DNA from: Amylibacter sp.
GTDB lineage: Bacteria > Pseudomonadota > Alphaproteobacteria > Rhodobacterales > Rhodobacteraceae
Reading direction: 5' to 3'
DNA: 14,123 nucleotides
NCBI GenBank assembly: GCA_030625465.1
Contig: DAOUQS010000020.1
Location: forward strand, 1 to 14,123
Positions within the stretch are counted from its first letter, which is position 1. Each line of letters opens with the position of its first letter. Position numbers and translations under genes: made by a program. Positions 1 to 6,941 of this stretch are shown here, one piece after another. The notes under the pieces were generated by a model. The model saw only the letters and a program-made list of their open reading frames with translations, did not search any database and had not been told where the DNA came from.

Positions 1-200
1 CGGCGCACCGGCCCCCAAACCGAACAATTTACAAGCATCTGACCACATGTGCACTTCGCCATTTGGTCTGAAAATATTTCAGCCATTCGAAATATTTCCC
101 CACCGCCGGTAATATCGGGATGCGTCGTCAATATCTTTTCCAATATGGTGGACCCTGATCGCCCGTAGCCGCCAATGTATATAATGTTGTTTTGTTTCAC
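1..200 (-). CDS. Sulfotransferase family protein, N-terminal part (runs off left edge)
   Basis: The visible 66 codons read in from the left edge. The N-terminus has a short beta strand followed by a P-loop-like motif GGYGRSGST (residues 10-18). In sulfotransferases this 5'-phosphosulfate loop binds the donor PAPS. A cysteine-rich stretch follows, KCTCGQMLVNCSVW (residues 49-62, Cys50, Cys52, Cys59), which matches the C-x-C-G...C-x-W pattern common in bacterial sulfotransferases. The family moves sulfate from PAPS to a hydroxyl or amino group of a sugar, lipid or peptide. Next to a polysaccharide locus, a glycan acceptor is the natural guess, but the acceptor-binding part is outside the window. 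The start is GTG at 198-200, because the frame has no ATG before an upstream stop. An AGGA sits rather far upstream (about 15 bases). It is divergent from the polymerase gene. Family sure; substrate inferred. Confidence 0.85.
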   Translation of the reverse strand, partial: MKQNNIIYIGGYGRSGSTILEKILTTHPDITGGGEIFRMAEIFSDQMAKCTCGQMLVNCSVWGPVR

Positions 201-317
201 TTCCCCGACAATTATTCCTTTCCGGCTTAAGATTTAATTAACTAAAAATTCATACCTTCATCTCAACTAATCGAGACAGGTTAATTAATTGTTTACAAAA
301 TCAGCCGAACGGTCGCC
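201..317. promoter_or_regulatory. AT-rich divergent promoter region, sulfotransferase / polymerase
   Basis: This 117-base AT-rich gap separates two divergent genes and must hold both promoters. On the minus strand TTGAGA (261-266) and GTTAAT (237-242) are 18 bases apart, a fair sigma-70 match that would give a leader of roughly 30 bases for the sulfotransferase. I see no comparably good pair toward the polymerase. The gap also contains a perfect 9-base inverted repeat, listed separately, whose left arm overlaps the proposed -10. Promoter calls are by eye. Confidence 0.4.
234..288. repeat. 9-base inverted repeat TTAATTAAC ... GTTAATTAA
   Basis: TTAATTAAC at 234-242 and its exact reverse complement GTTAATTAA at 280-288 are 46 bases apart, start to start. 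Each arm contains the self-palindrome TTAATTAA. The 37-base spacer is too long for a transcription terminator, and the left arm overlaps the proposed -10 of the sulfotransferase promoter. A paired operator for a regulator that recognises AT-rich DNA is a possible reading. No regulator can be named from the sequence. Confidence 0.5.
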
Positions 318-320
318 TTG

Positions 321-1454
321 GTGAATCAATTGCGCAATATCTTCTTATTCCTGGGCTTGGGAACGCTTCCTTTTTATACCTTCCCTTCCGGTCTACCCCA
401 GCCATCGCATTTGTTTTTATGTGGTTTTTTTCTTTGCTCGCTGGCAAAAGGAAAGGTTGTTTTACGGGTCGAAGACTGGTTTTTGGGCGCACTTTTCTTG
501 TTCAGCCTGACGCGCGAAAGCATATCTGTCATTAACGGTGCTGGAAGCCGTTCCATTCTTCACCCGTTATTTACACTTTTTAACCTTTTTGTTGTGGTCT
601 TTATACGCAACTACTTTCAACAAACCGCGCCATATGAACGCCAGTGCTTTATTTGGGGCATTGGTGTTGCTGGTTTGATCGCCGCATTTAGCGTATTAAC
701 TTCTGGTTTTTCACTGTTCGGAAGTGATGCGCTAAGCCGTGCCACAGGAACCTTCAACAATCCAAATCAAATGGCATACTTTGCAATTTGCCTAGGGGCT
801 TTGGCGCTAACATTGTATTTGGCGCATTTAATAAAAACGCCCCTAACAATACTGCTTTTCATATCGGGTTTACTACTTGTTTTTGCCGCGCTTTCTAAGG
901 CAGGCCTGATAGGCTTTATGCTGGTATTGTTTGCATTCAGCATAACAATTGCACATCGTGCACATTGGGGGATCGCCGCCATCGCACTTTTTGCCGCCCC
1001 GCTTTGTGTGGTCTACATACTATCAGCAGGATTTTTTGAACACGCATACGCCCTGCAACGCCTGCACGGAATAGGATCTGACGGCGATGATACCTTGTAT
1101 CAACGCGGTTATCTGATGTTTCGCCACTTCAATACACCGTTTGAGGTTATTTTCGGGTTAGGCAGCACTAAAGTTCAAAATACCCTATCCCACGAAGTGC
1201 ATAGCACCTTATTTTATAATCTTGTTAACTACAGCTTTATCGGATTTCTGCTTTATGCCGGGTTTCTTGTTGTCTGGGCAAAGCAGCTGGTAAAAGGCTT
1301 CGGCATATTGGCAATGATCGGGATCACAGGCGCGCCGATGCTGTACGGGCTGGCACATAACGGGACGCGGTTTACAATCTTTTATGTCTTGGTCGCCTGC
1401 GGGTTATCATTGGCGCGCGAAGCCGCTTTATCAAAGACAGACCCTGGTATCTAA
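321..1454 (+). CDS. O-antigen polymerase / O-antigen ligase-like membrane protein (Wzy/WaaL family)
   Basis: This 377-residue protein is strongly hydrophobic, with about ten predicted transmembrane segments. Its central motif RATGTFNNPNQMA (from residue 140) is the hallmark of the O-antigen ligase/polymerase family (Wzy_C, PF04932 type). A second landmark is a large loop before the C-terminal helices with EVHSTLFYNLVNYSFIG (His294). It corresponds to the catalytic periplasmic loop, where such proteins have a conserved His followed by a helix ending in Gly. The family joins undecaprenyl-linked glycan units either to each other (Wzy) or to an acceptor (WaaL); sequence alone does not decide. With Wza- and Wzc-like genes alongside, a polymerase for an exported polysaccharide is the better fit. 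The start is uncertain: GTG at 321 or TTG at 318, both with a weak ribosome site. The 3' end overlaps the convergent sugar transferase gene by 4 bases. Confidence 0.85.
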   Translation: MNQLRNIFLFLGLGTLPFYTFPSGLPQPSHLFLCGFFLCSLAKGKVVLRVEDWFLGALFLFSLTRESISVINGAGSRSILHPLFTLFNLFVVVFIRNYFQQTAPYERQCFIWGIGVAGLIAAFSVLTSGFSLFGSDALSRATGTFNNPNQMAYFAICLGALALTLYLAHLIKTPLTILLFISGLLLVFAALSKAGLIGFMLVLFAFSITIAHRAHWGIAAIALFAAPLCVVYILSAGFFEHAYALQRLHGIGSDGDDTLYQRGYLMFRHFNTPFEVIFGLGSTKVQNTLSHEVHSTLFYNLVNYSFIGFLLYAGFLVVWAKQLVKGFGILAMIGITGAPMLYGLAHNGTRFTIFYVLVACGLSLAREAALSKTDPGI

Positions 1455-2044
1455 CGCAACAACTTGGCAAGCGTGAAAACAATCAACTTAAGATCAGTGC
1501 CAAATGATTTCGTCTTTGCGTATTTCATTATATAAATGGACTTCCGAGGTAATATTTCCTTCAGATACACCTGCTCGGGGTTGGTCGCTTTTGCAAGCAA
1601 ATGGCTTTCGTCCATGTATTCCAGTGATGCAAAATCGGTGATTCCGGGACGAAGGCCGGACATGACAAGCCGAAGACCTTCAGGATATTGCAAAAACAAA
1701 TGCGGCACTTCCGGGCGCGGGCCAACAAGGCTCATTTCCCCGATCAGCACATTAAACAACTGGGGTAACTCATCCAGCTTCAGCTGACGCAGAATTTTGC
1801 CAGCAGGGGTGATCCGGCTGTCATTCAAAGTAGTAATGGCATTGTATGTCGTTGCTTTATCAACGCGCATAGTTCGGAATTTATAGATATGAAACTGTTC
1901 TTCATGCAGCCCGACCCTTGCCTGTGAAAATAGTATTGGTCTGCCATCACAGCACCAAATAAACATCGCGCAGATCAGCAATACAGGCGATAATACAATA
2001 AGCCCGATCATTGCCACAATAAAATCAAAGCTGCGTTTTATCAT
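1451..2044 (-). CDS. Small polyprenyl-phosphate sugar-phosphate transferase (monotopic PGT, PglC/WcaJ catalytic-domain type)
   Basis: This 197-residue protein is a bare bacterial sugar transferase domain (PF02397). It moves a sugar 1-phosphate from a nucleotide sugar to undecaprenyl phosphate at the inner face of the cytoplasmic membrane, the first membrane step of glycan assembly. Residues 5-30 form the hydrophobic re-entrant helix with the Ser-Pro break (S19-P20). KFRTM is at 55-59. The catalytic Asp-Glu pair lies in LDELPQLFNVL (D91, E92), followed by GEMSLVGPRPE (102-112). It lacks the N-terminal multi-helix extension of WcaJ/WbaP and so matches the small PglC form. Its ATG overlaps the stop of the upstream aminotransferase gene (ATGA, 2041-2044), so translation is probably coupled. 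That pairing suggests an amino-deoxysugar phosphate as substrate, which is inference. Confidence 0.93.
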   Translation of the reverse strand: MIKRSFDFIVAMIGLIVLSPVLLICAMFIWCCDGRPILFSQARVGLHEEQFHIYKFRTMRVDKATTYNAITTLNDSRITPAGKILRQLKLDELPQLFNVLIGEMSLVGPRPEVPHLFLQYPEGLRLVMSGLRPGITDFASLEYMDESHLLAKATNPEQVYLKEILPRKSIYIMKYAKTKSFGTDLKLIVFTLAKLLR

Positions 2045-3186
2045 CCAACCAACGCGTCCCTTAATGCTGCCACAACCTGATTATTCTGGGTTTTGGACAT
2101 TGAGGGGAAAATAGGTAGGCTTAGACACCCTGCGAAATAGGCATCCGCATTAGGTAATCCACCTTGGGGGGTCTGTGCGGCTTTTGACCAATAGGTTAGC
2201 TTGTGCAACGGCGTGTAATGAACCGAATATCCAATATCACGTTTTGCAAATAATCCAGTGACCCTGTCCCTTGCAGCAATACCGCCATGCAGTTGGATAG
2301 GGTAAAGATGCCATGAATGGTCGCTTTCAATATCCGGTCGCGGTGGCTTCGATAGTGGCATGCCTTCCAGTGCCGCATCATACCATGCACCAATACGCAT
2401 CCGCGCAATACGAAAGGCATCAACTTGGGCCAATTGCGCGCGTCCAATCGCGGCCGCAATATCTGTTAAGTTGTACTTGTACCCCGCCTCTACGACATCA
2501 TAACGCCACAAGTCACTTTTCCCTGCAAACCGCGCAAAGGCATCACGGTCAATCCCATGGGTGCGCATAAGGCGACACCGTTCTGCAATTTCGGAATTTG
2601 ACGTAACAATCATGCCGCCTTCGCCTGTCGTCATTGTTTTATTCGCATAGAAACTGAATACTGCCGCGTCCGACCCCATCGTGCCAATATGCTGTTTTCC
2701 AACACGTGATGGAATGGCGTGCGCCGCATCTTCGATCAAGCATAAATCATAACGCTCGCAGATTTTCAAAAGTGGTAGAATATCGACCGGGTACCCACCA
2801 AAATGCACAAAAACAATAGCCTTTGTGCGGGCCGTTATAGCGGCTTCTATCGCTACAAAATCACCGGAAAGCGTATTTGGGTCGATATCAACCAAGACCA
2901 CTTTTGCACCCAGATAATGCACAACCTCTGCGCTTGCCGTAAATGTCAATGTTGGCACAATCACTTCATCACCGGGTCCCACGCCACATGCCTCAAGCAC
3001 CAAATGCAGCCCCGCAGTCGCCGAATTTACCGCCAACGCATTCATATTGCCGCCTATAAATTCACCAAATTCGCGTTCAAACAAATTAACCTGCTTGCCG
3101 CTTGTAAGCCAACCCGAGGCAAGAACATCGGTTACAGCCTGTATTGTTGCTTCTGAAAGCTTGGTTTTGAAAAACGGCACGCCCAT
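2041..3186 (-). CDS. DegT/DnrJ/EryC1/StrS-family PLP-dependent sugar aminotransferase
   Basis: This 381-residue protein has the full length of the family. It is a fold-type I aminotransferase that converts a nucleotide-linked keto-sugar to an amino-sugar, usually with glutamate as donor. Visible landmarks are the entry sequence GWLTSGKQVNLFE (25-37), the aspartate that pairs with the pyridine nitrogen of PLP in IEDAAHA (D153), and the PLP-binding lysine in SFYANKTMTTGEGG (K183). The C-terminal half has HSWHLYPIQL and SVHYTPLHKL, both typical. The family includes PglE, perosamine synthases and ArnB; I cannot choose between them. The start is ATG with AGGA about 7 bases upstream. It is the first gene of a two-gene minus-strand operon with the sugar-phosphate transferase. 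No dehydratase or acetyltransferase partner is in the window. Confidence 0.93.
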   Translation of the reverse strand: MGVPFFKTKLSEATIQAVTDVLASGWLTSGKQVNLFEREFGEFIGGNMNALAVNSATAGLHLVLEACGVGPGDEVIVPTLTFTASAEVVHYLGAKVVLVDIDPNTLSGDFVAIEAAITARTKAIVFVHFGGYPVDILPLLKICERYDLCLIEDAAHAIPSRVGKQHIGTMGSDAAVFSFYANKTMTTGEGGMIVTSNSEIAERCRLMRTHGIDRDAFARFAGKSDLWRYDVVEAGYKYNLTDIAAAIGRAQLAQVDAFRIARMRIGAWYDAALEGMPLSKPPRPDIESDHSWHLYPIQLHGGIAARDRVTGLFAKRDIGYSVHYTPLHKLTYWSKAAQTPQGGLPNADAYFAGCLSLPIFPSMSKTQNNQVVAALRDALVG

Positions 3187-3301
3187 TTGAATCCTGTCCG
3201 GTATAAAAGTAAATTATCAGGGCATTTAAAAAATATTGTCGACTGTTTTAAAAAATACCCCTATACTCTCCTTTAAGTGGTAATTAGGATTAGTTTGTAA
3301 C
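3187..3301. promoter_or_regulatory. Divergent promoter region, aminotransferase operon / wza-like gene
   Basis: This 115-base AT-rich gap lies between divergent genes. On the minus strand TCGACA (3237-3242) and GATAAT (3213-3218) are 18 bases apart, a plausible sigma-70 promoter with a leader of about 20 bases before the aminotransferase ATG. On the plus strand TATACT (3262-3267) could be a -10 for the export gene, but the only -35-like hexamer, TTGTCG (3236-3241), is 20 bases away and therefore poor. AGGATT at 3286-3291 is a candidate ribosome site for the GTG start at 3302. Confidence 0.4.
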
Positions 3302-4597
3302 GTGATAATTAAAAAACTCTTAACGGTTAATATTATCCTTGCGACATCAGCTTGCGGTGTAATATATACCTCTCCTGCGGTTAATGATGCTTCCGGCACA
3401 GTAAAAGTCGTTGAGGCTACATTGCAATCCATCACCTATGCAAATAAATCACCATATACACCTAAACAACTTCCGGGTGCATTTAATCAATCTTCAAATC
3501 CACTTTATGAAAAATCTTTAGGCACGGTTTCGTATCAAACAACACTACCCAATAAACCCCTGCCACCCTACTTACCGGCACAAACCAAGCCCGGCCCCTA
3601 TCGGTTAGGCATATCCGATGTAGTGCTATTGGCCGTGCCAATACAGCAAACGACCACCGCATTGGGCGCGCTTATTGCAACCCAAAATAATCGCCAAGGC
3701 TATACAATTCAGGATGACGGGGCCATTTCCGTTCCCGATATAGGGCGCATTACAATCGCAAACCAAACAATTGAAGAAGCCGAGGCAACGCTTTTTCAAG
3801 CTTTGGTCGAAAACCAGATAGATCCTAAATTTTCTTTGGAAGTTATTGAATATAACGCCAGAAGCGTTTCTGTCGCGGGTGCTGTAAAGCTGCCAAATGT
3901 AATTCCCATTTCAATGCGGCCCTTAACTTTGCAAAATGCTCTGCAAAATGCAGGTGGTGTTGCATCCATAACGCCGGAACATACTTTGGTGCATATTTTT
4001 CGGGACGGAAAACATTATCAAATGCCATTGCAAGCGCTGCAAGCACAGCCAAAACTACAAAGCTTTATACTGCACGATGGTGATCGTATTCTTATTGAAA
4101 ACAGTTTCCAGCGCCAGACCGCCCTTAACGACGCAAAATCGCAGGCATTAACAGGACTACAGATTAAAGCCGATCTTAAGCGCAAAAAGTCGGAAACAGA
4201 ACGCCAGGTATTTCTGACCAAATTAGAACTTGGTGCCGTTAAGCGTGAATATGTTTTTCTGGCAGGAGAGGTTGCGAAACAAGGCCGATTTCCTTTGCCC
4301 TTTAATAATACGGCATCACTTGCCGATGCAATTTATTCTGAAAACGGGATCAGAACGCGCGAAGCCAACTTAAGCCAAATCTACATCCTGCGCGCATCCA
4401 ATACACCCCCGGCAGTTACTGCGTATCATCTGGACGCCAAAAATGCAGTCAATCTGCTGCTTGCAACCAAAATGCAACTGCGACCCAACGATATCGTATT
4501 TGTAGCCGAGCAGCGTGTAACCGCATGGAACCGTGTGATCAGTCAAATTCTACCTTCATTCAATGTTGCCAATTTGGCTGATTTGGTGGTCAATTAA
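3302..4597 (+). CDS. Polysaccharide export outer-membrane protein (Wza-like, Poly_export + SLBB)
   Basis: This 431-residue protein belongs to the Wza/KpsD outer-membrane export family, which forms the channel carrying capsule or EPS across the outer membrane. A short signal (residues 1-17) ends in ATSAC with Cys18 as likely lipidation site; Thr at -3 instead of Leu/Val/Ile makes the lipobox atypical. The Poly_export domain starts at YRLGISDVV (100-108) and continues through GYTIQDDGAISVPDIGRI (133-150). A first SLBB-type segment, VSVAGAVKLPNVI (189-201), is followed by LQNALQNAGG. A charged stretch (about 270-315) leads to a second SLBB-type segment, YVFLAGEVAKQGRFPLP (317-333). Near the C-terminus WNRVISQILPSF (409-420) looks like the amphipathic outer-membrane helix of Wza. 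The start is GTG. It is convergent with the BY-kinase gene (17 bases between), not in an operon with it. Confidence 0.92.
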   Translation: MIIKKLLTVNIILATSACGVIYTSPAVNDASGTVKVVEATLQSITYANKSPYTPKQLPGAFNQSSNPLYEKSLGTVSYQTTLPNKPLPPYLPAQTKPGPYRLGISDVVLLAVPIQQTTTALGALIATQNNRQGYTIQDDGAISVPDIGRITIANQTIEEAEATLFQALVENQIDPKFSLEVIEYNARSVSVAGAVKLPNVIPISMRPLTLQNALQNAGGVASITPEHTLVHIFRDGKHYQMPLQALQAQPKLQSFILHDGDRILIENSFQRQTALNDAKSQALTGLQIKADLKRKKSETERQVFLTKLELGAVKREYVFLAGEVAKQGRFPLPFNNTASLADAIYSENGIRTREANLSQIYILRASNTPPAVTAYHLDAKNAVNLLLATKMQLRPNDIVFVAEQRVTAWNRVISQILPSFNVANLADLVVN

Positions 4598-4614
4598 GCT
4601 TTGGGGTCTCTGTA

Positions 4615-6729
4615 TCAATTTAGGTAGTATTCTGAAGCATCATCACATCCAAATTGATCGCCGCAGCCATATTGCTTCATTGCCGCACTATCCACCTTGT
4701 TTAATATTAAACCGCTTACGCTTAGGCCAACAGACTTCAGCATGGCAAGGCCCTGTTTAACCTGCATCTTCAGCGTACCATTCCAAAGAACAACGTATAA
4801 AAGTATGTCCGCGTGCTGCCCGATAATGCGCGCATCCGGAACAGCCAGTACCGGTGCGGTATCAATAATTATATAATCATACTTTTGGCGCAGCATGGAT
4901 ATAAAACCTGCAAATGCGACCGATGAAAAAATATCGGCAGCATTCACTTTCGAGCCTTCCCCCAGAAGCAAGTCTATGCCGGTTCCGCAGGGTTTAAATA
5001 TTGCATCTTCTAAAGCGGCCTCGCCAGACATTGCAGACAAAAATCCAAAATGTTCCCTGACGTTAAAGCGTTCGGATAGCGTGCGCTTTCGAATATCGCC
5101 CTCAATAACCAAAACAGTTTTTCCCAACCCGGCCATATTCTGCGCCAAAGTCAAAACCTGTGTTGTTTTACCTTCACCGGGCACTGATGATGTCATCATA
5201 ATCACTTGCCGCTGCCTGCCAAAGTCCGATAGCAATATCGAGGTTCGCAGGTTTCGAACCGCTTCTGCAAACATCGACGCCGGCTTGTCTTTAATATAGG
5301 TTAATGCATCATTTTGATCTTTGGTTTTCAGCTTGGGAACTGCGCCCAAAACCTCATACCCGGTATACGCTTCAAGATCATCTGCCGTATGAAATGTATT
5401 ATTTCCGTGCGCGCGCAACAAAACCAAACCACCACCCAATATACTGCCCAATAACGCGGATACCGTTATTATCACACTTACTTTTGGCGAGGCCGCCAAG
5501 GTGGGCACCGCCGATGACAAAAGGCGAATATCCGACTCTTGTAGCCCTTGCTGTATTATTGTTTCTTTCAGCCGGGTTAAAAAGCTTTCATAAAGCAATC
5601 CATTTGCCTGCGCATCACGTCGCAGGTTCTGAAGCTGCATCAGGTCCGCGGTTTGTGTATCAACCTCTGTTTTAAGTAATTTTTCTGATACTTGCAGCGC
5701 ATTATATTGCAGGCCTAACCGTTTTGCATCTTGTTGCATCTTGTTGAAAATATCTTCCACCTGTAAACTTAAAACAGACTGGGACGTTTTGCCGGCATCC
5801 ACATCTTTTGCTATGTGCATTAACTGCGGGTTCTTTATCTGGCCAATCGCACCACGAATATCACCGGACTCCAATACAGGCCCAATACGGGCCACGTTCG
5901 CTTGTAAAAGTGATTTCCTTGCGCCCAGGTCGAAAATACGGGTGCGCGTTTCTTTTAGCCGAACGGAAAGCGCGCCCAATGCTTCAGGGCTAATCAGTTG
6001 TGTTCTATCATTGAACTGTTTTATTTGTGCTTCGGAAAATTCCAGCTTCAACTTCAGCTCAGCGGCTTTTTTACTTAATCTATCGCTGGCAAGCTCTGTC
6101 GCTTTCAGCTTTTTATTTAACGAATCCTGAATATAGAGGCCTGCCAAAGCGTTAACGATCAACGCCGACTTGTCCGGGTTTTCGGTTGTAATATTAATTG
6201 AAAATGCCAGTGACTGGCGAATATTCGATACCGAAATTGCCGATATAACCGCGTTTACGACTGCGTTTAAGGTTTGTTGCGGGGTGGTTTTTTGTTCTTT
6301 AATGTTAAAGGTAGAATTCAAATAGGATATTGGATTGTACTTGCTTGGGCCTTGCAGCGCCTTATTGAATTCTGGATCATTTATCAAATTCAGCTTTTTC
6401 ACTAAAGCTTCATTCAGATACCTTGATCGAATAACCTCAACCTCTGTATTAATCTCTTCCGTTGCACCTGAAGAGCCGGATAAAACGCTTTGAACGCTTG
6501 CAACATTCTTTTGTTTGATTTCCAGCGCAACAACAGCATTCGCCGGATATAACGGCACGGCAATCATAGTTGCGTAAAGGCCGCCCAAAAAGCTGGCTAT
6601 TATAATGACAATCACAATCCGGTACCGACCCCACCAAAGTGTGCGTGCAATTGCCGTCAAATCAATCCCGTTTCCATCGTGCTGATGGCGCGCTTGCGGG
6701 AATATTCTTATGTGATTCAACTTATTCAT
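4615..6729 (-). CDS. Polysaccharide co-polymerase / BY-kinase (Wzc-like chain-length regulator with tyrosine autokinase domain)
   Basis: This 704-residue inner-membrane protein controls length and export of polysaccharide through cycles of tyrosine autophosphorylation and works with the Wza channel. TM1 lies at about 37-60, then comes a periplasmic Wzz-type domain with long coiled-coil stretches (about 205-395), then PTLAASP (409-415) just before TM2 (about 418-438). The cytoplasmic kinase domain carries Walker A SSVPGEGKTT (514-523, K521), Walker A' VIEGDIRKR (541-549, D545) and Walker B YIIIDTAP (619-626, D623). The substrate tail is small: only Tyr687, Tyr701 and Tyr702 lie in the last 18 residues. 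Many relatives have a longer Tyr-Gly-rich tail. No Wzb-type phosphatase is nearby in the window. The ATG has no clear Shine-Dalgarno. The gene is divergent from the RTX gene. Confidence 0.95.
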   Translation of the reverse strand: MNKLNHIRIFPQARHQHDGNGIDLTAIARTLWWGRYRIVIVIIIASFLGGLYATMIAVPLYPANAVVALEIKQKNVASVQSVLSGSSGATEEINTEVEVIRSRYLNEALVKKLNLINDPEFNKALQGPSKYNPISYLNSTFNIKEQKTTPQQTLNAVVNAVISAISVSNIRQSLAFSINITTENPDKSALIVNALAGLYIQDSLNKKLKATELASDRLSKKAAELKLKLEFSEAQIKQFNDRTQLISPEALGALSVRLKETRTRIFDLGARKSLLQANVARIGPVLESGDIRGAIGQIKNPQLMHIAKDVDAGKTSQSVLSLQVEDIFNKMQQDAKRLGLQYNALQVSEKLLKTEVDTQTADLMQLQNLRRDAQANGLLYESFLTRLKETIIQQGLQESDIRLLSSAVPTLAASPKVSVIITVSALLGSILGGGLVLLRAHGNNTFHTADDLEAYTGYEVLGAVPKLKTKDQNDALTYIKDKPASMFAEAVRNLRTSILLSDFGRQRQVIMMTSSVPGEGKTTQVLTLAQNMAGLGKTVLVIEGDIRKRTLSERFNVREHFGFLSAMSGEAALEDAIFKPCGTGIDLLLGEGSKVNAADIFSSVAFAGFISMLRQKYDYIIIDTAPVLAVPDARIIGQHADILLYVVLWNGTLKMQVKQGLAMLKSVGLSVSGLILNKVDSAAMKQYGCGDQFGCDDASEYYLN

Positions 6730-6941
6730 ACATTTCTGTTCACACCAATTAGGGTTTAAAATTAAAATTTTACAGAAATAGTATTAACAAGAACCTAATG
6801 CCCTTTAAGGCTACAAACCTTTTCCCAAAGACAAATAGCCAACGGGTTACCGCCGATCACATAAACAATCAAATTCGTTATTTATTAAGCACTATCCGTT
6901 TATATCACGCAGGATTTTAATTCATTTTTAGGGCTGCTGTT
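6730..6941. promoter_or_regulatory. Divergent promoter region, BY-kinase / RTX pseudoprotease
   Basis: This is the longest intergenic gap in the window, 212 AT-rich bases. On the minus strand TTGTTA (6785-6790) and TTTAAT (6761-6766) with an 18-base spacer make a reasonable sigma-70 promoter for the BY-kinase gene. For the RTX gene I see only AT-rich candidates such as TATATC (6901-6906) without a convincing -35. AGGG at 6929-6932 is well placed as its ribosome site. I see no small ORF, RNA gene or repeat in the rest of the gap. Confidence 0.4.

Noticed and set aside
4598-4614. Terminator between the convergent wza-like and BY-kinase genes; likewise 9828-9840 and 1451-1454
   Set aside because: The gaps are too short and show no GC stem followed by a T run; none can be supported.
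5725-5745. Tandem 10-base repeat (tgcatcttgt twice) in the BY-kinase gene
   Set aside because: It encodes part of a coiled-coil stretch in frame and consists of only two copies, which is easily coincidental.
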